A stretch of 12,670 nucleotides of DNA from Bacteroidia bacterium (lineage in GTDB: Bacteria > Bacteroidota > Bacteroidia > Cytophagales > Cyclobacteriaceae): NCBI GenBank assembly GCA_012031955.1, contig JAAURZ010000017.1, positions 1 to 12,670 on the forward strand, given 5' to 3'. Below the pieces are notes generated by a model, which did no database searches, had not been told where the DNA came from, and saw nothing but the letters and a program-made list of their open reading frames with translations. How positions within the stretch are numbered: the stretch's first letter is position 1; the number at the start of each line of letters is the position of its first letter. Below are positions 1-6,080 of this stretch, piece by piece. Made by a program: the position numbers and the translations under genes.

Positions 1-1
1 T

Positions 2-499
2 GAGGGTCAGAAAGTTGAATTAAACTGGACAACACTCAGCGAGTTGAACAACGACTATTTCACTATAGAAAGATCGGCCAATACCTCGTCATGGGATAGT
101 TTGGTAAGTATTGATGGGGCCGGGACAACCGCAGAGAAACGGCATTATAGCTATAGTGATAACTGGCCTTACGGCGGACGTTCATACTACAGGCTTCGCC
201 AGACAGATTACGATGGACAAACGAGCTATTCCAATGTTGTCGGCGTTATTGTGGCACAGGTCAATTCCACAAGGGTGTTCTTTAATACTGAAACAGGCGA
301 ATTGACCATCGCTTATGATGACATATCCGCTACTCCCAGAATATCTTTATATAATTCGGTTGGCGCGCTAATTCGCGTTTACCCTACATATAAGACTGGA
401 ACAATTGCTTACAGCACGGCAGGTCTTCAACCCGGTGTTTATATCGTTCGTATTTATCAGAACGGAAAGTTTGCAGTCAGAAAAGTTCTAATAAAATAG
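2..499 (+). CDS. C-terminal part of a T9SS-secreted protein with type A sorting domain (5' end outside window)
   Basis: The frame is open from base 2, so this is the tail of a longer gene and the TTG at 44 is not its start. About 165 residues are visible. The first half has the pattern that commonly precedes sorting domains in Bacteroidota: a beta segment with VELNWTT, then NNDYFTIERS, then GGRSYYRLRQTDYDGQTSYS, ending in a valine-rich strand. The last 70 residues are a Por-secretion-type C-terminal domain with LYNSVGALIRVY, a central GLQPGVYIVRIYQNGK and a basic end VRKVLIK. By family knowledge this domain directs export through the type IX secretion system, after which it is cleaved or used for anchoring. 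The cargo function lies upstream and cannot be judged. Base composition is more AT-rich than the genes to the right. Confidence 0.88.
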   Translation, partial: EGQKVELNWTTLSELNNDYFTIERSANTSSWDSLVSIDGAGTTAEKRHYSYSDNWPYGGRSYYRLRQTDYDGQTSYSNVVGVIVAQVNSTRVFFNTETGELTIAYDDISATPRISLYNSVGALIRVYPTYKTGTIAYSTAGLQPGVYIVRIYQNGKFAVRKVLIK

Positions 500-728
500 G
501 ATTCATATAGATCTTATCCGAAGGTTTATGCGCTGTTCTGCAATTACTCAACGCACTGAGTAGTTTTACTCAACTTATTTAGCAAACTGTTTTGAACGCC
601 TATAAACCGGCACCAAAAACAAAAAAGCGCCGGAAATTAGGTCCGACCTTCATTTAAGCCCCATTCACAATTCTCCTCATTTTATCAAAGATGAATTTCA
701 AGCCTTTCATCCGCAGTTTCGAAAAACG
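500..728. other. Noncoding spacer between the T9SS gene and the recombinase relic
   Basis: No convincing gene is seen. The plus frame that leads into the recombinase relic stays open back to 606, but its residues do not resemble a resolvase catalytic domain. Short inverted repeats are present: TGAGT and ACTCA around 557-577, and CCGGC with GCCGG around 607-633 flanking an A-rich loop. None is followed by a clear T run, so they are not called terminators. The left end of the deleted mobile element probably lies in this stretch. Confidence 0.5.
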
Positions 729-1540
729 GTGGGCAGGAATCACTTCGGAAAGATATTCGTTCCCGAATTCAAAGACGACGATGCCCAGGTTGTTCAAGGA
801 CTTCATGAACCTATCATTTCAGAAGAACTGTTCAACAAAGTCCAGAACTTATTGAAGGGAAAGGCCCATCACCGTAAGGTGTACGAAAAAGTCAATGATG
901 ACACTCCACTGCGATCGCTCATTACTTGCAGCAAGTGTGGTGGCAAACCAATAAGCAGTGCATCGAAAGAAAGAAGTAAGTATTACAAATACTACCATTG
1001 TCGGAATGGTTGTACAGAAAGAATTCCAGCCGGAGTCGCACGCGAAGCGCTGTTAAGCTATTTTGATGAAGTAGCGGTGAGGCCAGAGATCGAGAAGCTA
1101 TACCGTGAGATAATGAAGACAATCTTTCAGGCAAACGAATCAAACCGTGAACAGGAAATCAGCAAGTTGAAAGAAAATCTGAAAAGCGCTGAAAAGAAAT
1201 TGTCTTCACTGGAAGAGAAATATGTGATGAACGAAATTGAACGTGACAGCTATGCGTTCATGAAGCCGCGATTCAAAGACGAGATCGCAAAGCTTCGGGG
1301 GAAGCTAGCGGGACTGGACGGAAAGGAAACGAATTACATGCGGTACCTGAGCTCCGGAATCAACCTGATCCAGAACCTTCGGAAGCACTACGAAGCTGCC
1401 AGTGTACCCAACAAACAGAAACTTGTTGGTTCAATCTTCTCTGAAAATGTGATCATTGAAAATGGCAAGTGTCGAACCGCCCTGAGAACGAAGTAATCCG
1501 CGTTTTAAAGGGATTTGAGCAGGATTTTAAAAAGGAAAGA
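729..1540 (+). pseudogene. Large serine recombinase relic: C-terminal half only, frameshifted near its end
   Basis: The recognisable protein starts at RNHFGKIFVPEF, the end of the Recombinase (PF07508-type) domain, and continues through QGLHEPIISEELFNKVQ. A zinc-ribbon follows with Cys67 and Cys70 (CSKC) and Cys91 and Cys95 (CRNGC), then a long charged coiled coil at about residues 138-200. These are the DNA-binding and synapsis parts of large serine integrases. The resolvase domain with the catalytic serine, normally about 150 residues plus a linker, is absent. The visible frame ends at 1496, but family-like sequence (ENEVIRVLKGFEQDFKK) continues in the next frame from 1484, so about one base is missing there. 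The extended frame runs without a stop into the terminator and tRNA downstream. The protein cannot be an active recombinase. The missing half and the second lesion point to a decayed mobile-element remnant. Confidence 0.85.
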
Positions 1541-1562
1541 CCGAGAAATTCTCGGCCTTTCC
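1526..1562 (-). terminator. Rho-independent terminator of the tRNA-Arg gene
   Basis: On the minus strand, starting five bases after the encoded CCA of the tRNA, there is a 12-pair stem of GGAAAGGCCGAG with CTCGGTCTTTCC. It has one G-T pair and a loop of five bases, and is followed by TTTTTAAAA. The stem is fully paired only when read on the minus strand; on the plus strand the wobble becomes an A-C mismatch. That assigns it to the tRNA transcript. Confidence 0.85.
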
Positions 1563-1566
1563 GGTC

Positions 1567-1641
1567 TGGTAGCCCCGGAGGGAATCGAACCCCCACCAAG
1601 AGAACCGGAATCTCTCGTTCTATCCATTAAACTACGGAGCC
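1567..1641 (-). tRNA. tRNA-Arg (anticodon CCG)
   Basis: The minus strand folds into a complete cloverleaf. The acceptor stem is GGCTCCG with CGGGGCT, including G-T pairs. The D stem is GTTT with GAAC. The anticodon stem AGAGA/TCTCT carries the loop TTCCGGT, so the anticodon at positions 34-36 is CCG, reading the Arg codon CGG. The T stem is GGGGG/CCCTC with loop TTCGATT. The discriminator is A, and CCA is encoded at 1567-1569; without CCA the gene is 1570-1641. It has its own promoter-like element upstream and a strong terminator downstream. Confidence 0.95.
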
Positions 1642-1670
1642 ATGGCTTACCGCTAAGCCGCAATGAGGTG

Positions 1671-1700
1671 CAAAAATAGAATTATTTTGCGATTTCTAAA
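1671..1700 (-). promoter_or_regulatory. Candidate Bacteroidota promoter for tRNA-Arg
   Basis: Read on the minus strand, TATTTTTG (1671-1678) matches the -7 consensus TAnnTTTG exactly. A near match to the -33 TTTG element, TTTA (1697-1700), lies 18 bases upstream. Initiation about seven bases downstream would give a leader of roughly 20 bases before the tRNA. The assignment rests on motif and position only. Confidence 0.45.
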
Positions 1701-1715
1701 TCTCCAGGCTGGCTA

Positions 1716-2765
1716 CTAACGGGGTACGTGCGAGTCCATAAACCTCTTTTTCGTGTTTACCCAGTGGTCGAATGCCTTGCTGCGTTCCTGGTTCATCGAC
1801 TGGTTATTCTTGTTATACTCTTGCACGGCGGCGTTCAGCTCGTTCACACGCAGGTTGTATTCGTCCATGTCGGCGTTGGTGTGGCTATTTTTCGCCTCGT
1901 ACACCTTCCTGACCTTTTCAAACTCGTCTTTCTTGATGAGAAAGTCAACGGCGACGGCTGTCTTCTCGCCTGCCTCCGCCCTATGGAATTCAAGCACACG
2001 GCGGCAGGCATTCAGCAGGCTTCCATCGCCTTTAAATGGCTTCATCGTGTCCAGTTTTGCAAGACCCTCTTCGGCATAGCGCCTCAGCGTGTTGCGGCTC
2101 TGCTCCACGGCATTCAGGTCGCCGGTATCCATGGCCTTTATGAGGTAGCCTTCCTGGTGATGGCTCTTAAAGAAGATGAGATAGATGATATGGGAATAGT
2201 GGTTCACCTCGCCGGTGAGTCGCAGTTTTCTCGACAGCTTGCTTTCTTTTTCAGGCTCGGTCAGCCTCACGCTGTGGGTGGCAGCGTAGGTGCCGTATGC
2301 GGGCTCCAGTTTGAGAGCGGCTGCTTCAAGCTTGTCTCCGGCCTGCTCCTGCGCCATCAGGTACGCCTCCATGTTGTCGTACGACTGCTCTGCAATTTCT
2401 TCCATGTCGACTATTTTGTGATAGTCTTCCTTAAATACAGTCTGCAAAATTTTAAGGTACTCAAGGTACGTGGTGCGCAATGATGCGTCGCCTTTGTAGG
2501 GGCGCAGCCTGGCTGCCTCGCGGATGGTCTCCTGGATACTCTTGATGAGTTCTTCGCGACGCTTCTCTACCTTGCGCGCGCTGCTGCTATGGGCCACTGT
2601 GCTCATGTAGGTCATGTATTTTTCCTGCAGGGCTACCTCCAGTTTATTAATGTCTTGCATGTGCTGGCCTGCGCTCTCCTGCGCGCGCACGGACTGCAGG
2701 GTGAAGATTAAAAAGACCGACAACAAGGCAATCGCCCGCGTCGGGGTTTGCGTGGTGTACAACAT
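1716..2765 (-). CDS. Secreted helical protein, resembles LIC11966-family surface proteins
   Basis: This encodes 349 residues from the ATG at 2765. A start 33 codons further upstream is possible but would overlap the end of the protease gene. The chosen start also gives a good signal peptide: basic residues, then AIALLSVFLIFTL, then a cleavage site after SVRA before QES. The mature protein is mostly charged helix with no membrane segment. It appears to contain two related halves, each with a motif like RPYKGDASL (first half) and KPFKGDGSL (second half), followed by a helix. This layout recalls Bacteroidota proteins annotated as LIC11966-family surface proteins, whose function is unknown; that assignment is from memory and moderate. 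The gene begins 14 bases after the protease stop, so the two probably share a transcript. Confidence 0.75.
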   Translation of the reverse strand: MLYTTQTPTRAIALLSVFLIFTLQSVRAQESAGQHMQDINKLEVALQEKYMTYMSTVAHSSSARKVEKRREELIKSIQETIREAARLRPYKGDASLRTTYLEYLKILQTVFKEDYHKIVDMEEIAEQSYDNMEAYLMAQEQAGDKLEAAALKLEPAYGTYAATHSVRLTEPEKESKLSRKLRLTGEVNHYSHIIYLIFFKSHHQEGYLIKAMDTGDLNAVEQSRNTLRRYAEEGLAKLDTMKPFKGDGSLLNACRRVLEFHRAEAGEKTAVAVDFLIKKDEFEKVRKVYEAKNSHTNADMDEYNLRVNELNAAVQEYNKNNQSMNQERSKAFDHWVNTKKRFMDSHVPR

Positions 2766-2779
2766 GGTTACGTTGAATT

Positions 2780-4893
2780 TTACTGTTTGCTTAGTTCCAG
2801 ATAGTCTGCCATCACGAGAAAGGCTTCCGCCAAATATACATCGGTTGTCAGATTTTCCAACCAATAGGCATTCAAATCGCGCATGAAATCGTCGACCTCC
2901 ATCCGCTTCACGTCAAGGGCGTGGTTGTCGACAGCGTATGGGGCGCGGAAGTCATCGACAAGTTTCGCCAGCACCTGCGCGTCTTTGGCGCTGGTGCGCG
3001 CGCCGCAAATTCATTCCACGACAATGGTATGCGCTCACCTCCCGCCATCGTAAGCTGTAGCAGGAGCGTGAGGTCGCCTATGCCTTTGAATATCGTGCTG
3101 GTGTCGGTGCGCGCCTTGCTTCTCCGGTTCAGTTCGGCAAGCGGGAGCGGCGCTGCCGGATAATAGTAGACCTTCTTCTGTACGGAGTCGGCCGACAGCG
3201 CAAGAGGCTGCGATGATTCATAGATGTCGAGTGCCTCAAGTATGTCCGGCACACAGATGTCAGGCTTCACACCCTGCATCTGGGCGGTGAGGCCGGTAAC
3301 ACGATAAGTCTTCTGCGTGGTGAGCACAACAAAACCGTTGCCGCTTCTTTTCGTGAGACCTTCTTCCAATGTAGTGGCGGCCGGGTTGATGGGTATGATC
3401 TGCTGCGCCGTCGCCTTGCCATAGGTTGGAGAACCGAAAATGATGGCGCGATGATGATCTTGCAGAGCGGCGGCTAGAAATTCCGACGCAGAGGCACTGA
3501 GGCGGTTGGTGAGCACCAGCAGCGGCCCGTCGTATACAGTGCCGCGGTAAGCGTCTTTGAGTGTATTCAGATTTCCCTCGCGGTCTTTCGAGATCGCCAG
3601 TGCGCCCTGGTCGATGAAGATGCCGGCGAGGTCCATCGCTTCTTTCAGCGATCCTCCGCCGTTGAATCGAACATCGAGAATGAGGCCATCGATTCCTTCG
3701 CGCTTAAGCTTAACGATCTCTTGTGCCACGCACTGACACTGTGCCTGCCATTGGCACCGCTCCGGAAATCTGTGTAGAACCCTGGCAGCGATATAAAGCC
3801 GATTATCTTCTGGCCACGTAACAGGAAACTGCGGACCACATTGTCTTCCAATGCGATCTGCTCCTTCCTGAGTTTCACGGTTATGATCTTGCCACCTGTT
3901 TTGCGGACCGTAACGCACTTCCGTTTGGTTGAGGTCGTCGATCAAGCCGTCGACATCATCGAGCCCGAGGCCATACATTTCCATGGCGGGGTTGTTGCCT
4001 ACTTTCAATCGTACAAGCACGTCTGAAGTATTCAGTTCGCCCGACTTCCATGCAGGGCCTCCCGGCACAAGGTGTTCGATCACGATCTCGCCGCGCTCAT
4101 TTTCCTCAAGCCCAAGTCCAAATGAAAGGCCCTCGGCACTGATGGCAGAAATAAAATCCTCGAACGCGCTGGCGGTGATGTAACGCGTATGGGCATCGAA
4201 AGCCGCAGCAACCAGATTGAAGGTAGCGGTCTGCCACGTAGGCGCCGACACCATTGCGGCCCGACGTCGCTTTCTGAATGGAGCGCAGCACAGCAGCAAG
4301 TACCTGCTTCTGCGCTTGTGCGCCGAAGCGTAAGAGTATTTGTTGCGCCGAGCCGGTCACGCCTTCCTGTAATGCAAGGGCATATACACGGTCGAGCGTC
4401 TTGTATTTCACCCAACGCAACCAGTATGCCTCATTGGCGGCTGCGTCCTTGGCCCTCGCGGGTTCGTCGAGCCAGATGGAATCGCCGGTCGTGACGAACG
4501 ACAACGGCTTCGACAGCAAGCGCGTGGCAAGCGCTTCGGAACGTGCGAGCGAAGCTTTGTACATATTGGTGACGGCTGGAACAAACAACCAACTATTTGT
4601 TCGCAACTCATCATCGAGTTTGTGTTCGAATAATTTTACCGGCGCGAGGTCGGCTTCCGTGATGTGAAGTCCTTCCGGGTCAAGCGTGTGAAGGAGGGTT
4701 TCCCACACATTTTCAGAAAAATCGTCGTCCAACGGGCGTGGATCGAAATGTTTTTCTAAAATTTTTTAGTGAGCAGTTGCGCCTCTCGCCGGTAGTCTGT
4801 GGTTTGTGCACGAATGCAGGCATTGCCCAGCAGCAAAGTGAGTGAAGTCCAACTTACAACGGCAATTACGGAGCATAAGATTCTCTTGATCAT
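2780..4893 (-). pseudogene. prc: Prc/Tsp-like S41 carboxy-terminal processing protease, interrupted by about five frameshifts
   Basis: Pieces in different frames join into one protein of about 700 residues. From the ATG at 4893 comes a signal peptide (VVSWTSLTLLLGNACIRAQ). Next are a Tsp N-terminal region (DDDFSENVWETLL), a PDZ domain (FGLGLEENERGEIVIEHLVPG), the S41 core (DGLILDVRFNGGGSL, then NRLSASASE, then SPTYGKATAQQ) and a Prc-type C-terminal region ending at 2780. Spacing from Ser (codon at 3490-3492) to Asp is 11 residues and to Lys (3415-3417) is 25, as in E. coli Prc. Frame changes fall near 4762-4767 (a short A run), 4272, 3900, 3730 and 3000 (a GC repeat). By family knowledge the product would cut periplasmic proteins from their C-termini. 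With catalytic residues intact, either the sequence has indel errors or the gene died recently. It is probably the first gene of an operon. Confidence 0.85.
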
Positions 4894-4914
4894 AGATACA
4901 TCGGCTATCGATCA

Positions 4915-4942
4915 CAAATGTACGCATTATAAATTTTTCAAA
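4915..4942 (-). promoter_or_regulatory. Candidate promoter of the S41 protease operon
   Basis: On the minus strand TACATTTG (4915-4922) matches TAnnTTTG, with TTTG (4939-4942) 16 bases upstream, slightly short of the usual 17-23. Initiation would be near 4908, about 15 bases before the ATG at 4893. Confidence 0.4.
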
Positions 4943-5209
4943 AATGAGTGCCTTTTAACAAAGCAGAGCCAAGATTTCTGTCTCTCAGTGAAATTTTCAA
5001 AATGATTTGAAAGAAACGGACTGAAGAGAATGCGGATGATGTCAATGAACATGTCGGTACACGCGTGCGCGTGATGAGCGCGCAAGTGTAGTGAGTGTTA
5101 GTGATGAAGTTGGGTGTGGTGGTGCTACGATGACCACACACGATGAGGCGTTGAACAGCTCTTGAATCCATCGACAAGTGCATGACGAAGGTGCGGTGTG
5201 TGCCGAAAT

Positions 5210-5241
5210 TTTGCTTTTTAAAATATATTCTGTTAATTTCA
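5210..5241 (+). promoter_or_regulatory. Candidate promoter of the Lys/Ala-rich small protein
   Basis: TTTG (5210-5213) is followed after 20 bases by TAATTTCA (5234-5241), one mismatch from the TAnnTTTG consensus. Initiation near 5248 would leave an A-rich leader of about 30 bases before the ATG at 5280. There is no Shine-Dalgarno sequence, which is common in Bacteroidota. Confidence 0.4.
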
Positions 5242-5279
5242 AAGCGTTAATCAAATGTTTAACTTAAACAAAAAACGCT

Positions 5280-5378
5280 ATGGCAAAGAAAGCAAAGAAA
5301 GCGGCGAAGAAGAAAGTCGCTAAGAAAGCAGCAAAGAAGAAAGTCGCTAAGAAGAAGACTGCTAAGAAGAAGAAATAG
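5280..5378 (+). CDS. 32-residue Lys/Ala-rich histone H1-tail-like protein
   Basis: The ATG at 5280 opens a 32-codon frame closed by TAG at 5376-5378. After the initiator the protein contains only Lys (20), Ala (8), Val (2) and Thr (1). It consists of near-repeats of KKAAKKKVA; the DNA repeat of AAGAAGAAAGTCGCTAAG is visible twice. Such composition matches the C-terminal tails of histone H1-like and some HU-like bacterial proteins, which bind DNA or RNA through charge alone; no folded domain can fit. A fitting promoter stands upstream and a strong terminator downstream, so the gene appears to be a separate transcription unit rather than a random open frame. A role in nucleoid packing or nucleic-acid binding is inference. 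Confidence 0.7.
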   Translation: MAKKAKKAAKKKVAKKAAKKKVAKKKTAKKKK

Positions 5379-5408
5379 GTTCAGCGATCTAATGATCGTT
5401 GATTCTCA

Positions 5409-5444
5409 CAGGGGTTGGTATCGGATACCGACCCCTGTTGCTTT
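5409..5444 (+). terminator. Rho-independent terminator of the Lys/Ala-rich gene
   Basis: A 13-pair stem (CAGGGGTTGGTAT with ATACCGACCCCTG, one T-G pair) closes a three-base loop at 5422-5424. It is followed by TTGCTTTT. It begins 30 bases after the stop codon at 5378. Confidence 0.85.
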
Positions 5445-5480
5445 TATGAGGACCATACGGTCATTTGAAAATACTGAAAC

Positions 5481-5514
5481 AAAAAAAGCAACCTGCGCGC
5501 AGGTTGCTTTTTTT
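5481..5514. terminator. Bidirectional terminator between the Lys/Ala-rich gene and ssrA
   Basis: A perfect 20-base palindrome at 5488-5507 (GCAACCTGCG and its complement) is flanked by seven A on the left and seven T on the right. It therefore acts as a hairpin plus T run on both strands. On the minus strand it lies directly after the tmRNA 3' end and should terminate ssrA. On the plus strand it backs up the terminator at 5409-5444. Confidence 0.9.
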
Positions 5515-5516
5515 AG

Positions 5517-5912
5517 TGGAGCCGCAGGGATTCGAACCCTGGTCCAGAGAAGATGATCAACGGACTTTCTACATGCTTAGCTGATATTGATTTTCGAGCA
5601 ATGCCAGGTCATCAGCCACCAAACACTGCCTTAGTTGCTTTTGTCTCGACGGCATGTTGCAACTCCATACAGCCCAGTTCTGTCAATCGACGTCGCGATT
5701 TCGATACCCGCAGAACGTGAGGTACCGAGCGACGATGGCCGTCCCGATCTTATCGGGACCAAGCCCTGAATCTCAAAACTATTTGAGATTAGGCAGCCAT
5801 GGCGTAGTTAGATTCGCCAGTTATTATATAGGACTATCTTTTGAGGCTCTCATCCCATGAGCCTGCATGCTTATGTACGCCATCACGCATCCTGTCAAAA
5901 CCGGTCGGCCCC
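5517..5912 (-). ncRNA. ssrA: tmRNA (transfer-messenger RNA)
   Basis: The ends form the tRNA-like part: 5' GGGGCCG (5906-5912) pairs with CGGCTCC (5518-5524). The T arm CCAGGGTTCGAATCCCTG lies just before the 3' strand and A is the discriminator. CCA is not encoded. The internal tag frame at 5789-5818 reads GESNYAMAA and then TAA, with GGC as the resume codon, closely like other Bacteroidota tags ending in Ala-Ala. A hairpin AATCTCAAA/TTTGAGATT follows the tag stop, and further stems (such as CCCGAT/ATCGGG) fit the pseudoknot region. With alanine and SmpB it rescues stalled ribosomes and marks the nascent chain for proteolysis. It is 396 bases long, divergent from dnaX and terminated by the 5481-5514 palindrome. 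Confidence 0.96.
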
Positions 5913-5965
5913 GTTTTGATTTTTGTCAGGATATTTTTTGTCAAAGAACAACCTGAAAAGGGAGA

Positions 5966-5973
5966 CAAATATA
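5966..5973 (-). promoter_or_regulatory. Possible -7 promoter element for ssrA
   Basis: TATATTTG on the minus strand matches TAnnTTTG and would start a transcript near 5958, about 45 bases before the mature tmRNA 5' end. No TTTG is found at the usual -33 distance, so support is weak. Confidence 0.3.
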
Positions 5974-6080
5974 CATCGAAAATGGTTCACGCCGACGCGC
6001 GGCACGGTGTCGACGGCATGGCCGATTATTCAGTGAGTCATTTTATAATTTATCCGCCACAGCTATTATCTTGCGGCCAG

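Larger units (their letters stand above)
4894..5279. other. Divergent intergenic region, no gene seen
   Basis: This is 386 bases between the divergent protease and Lys/Ala-rich genes. Its two edges are AT-rich and hold promoter-like motifs. The middle (about 5040-5200) is a GT- and GA-rich stretch with short repeated words such as GCGCG, GTGTG and GATGA. Frames there translate to low-complexity sequence without family resemblance, and no RNA fold was recognised by eye. Confidence 0.5.

Noticed and set aside
557..577. Inverted repeat TGAGT/ACTCA as terminator of the T9SS gene
   Set aside because: The stem is only five pairs and no T run follows.
1728..2483. Long open frame on the plus strand, 251 codons
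   Set aside because: It lies opposite the secreted helical protein, has no family resemblance, and its hydrophobic repetitive composition is what the complement of a Lys/Glu/Ala-rich helix gives.
2766..2864. Upstream start for the secreted helical protein
   Set aside because: It would overlap the end of the protease gene and put 33 non-signal-like residues before a good signal peptide.
5040..5200. Possible repeat array in the GT/GA-rich stretch
   Set aside because: The short words recur irregularly without a fixed unit or spacing; it is neither a CRISPR nor a tandem repeat.
5042..5254. Minus-strand frame of 70 codons in the divergent intergenic region
   Set aside because: Cys/Ser/Thr-rich low-complexity translation with no recognisable domain; it overlaps the promoter-like region of the small basic gene.
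5654..5860. Plus-strand frame of 68 codons
   Set aside because: It lies inside the tmRNA gene on the opposite strand.
5841..6080. N-terminal extension of dnaX
   Set aside because: It overlaps the 5' end of ssrA and its promoter area, and similarity to DnaX begins only at the ATG at 6081.
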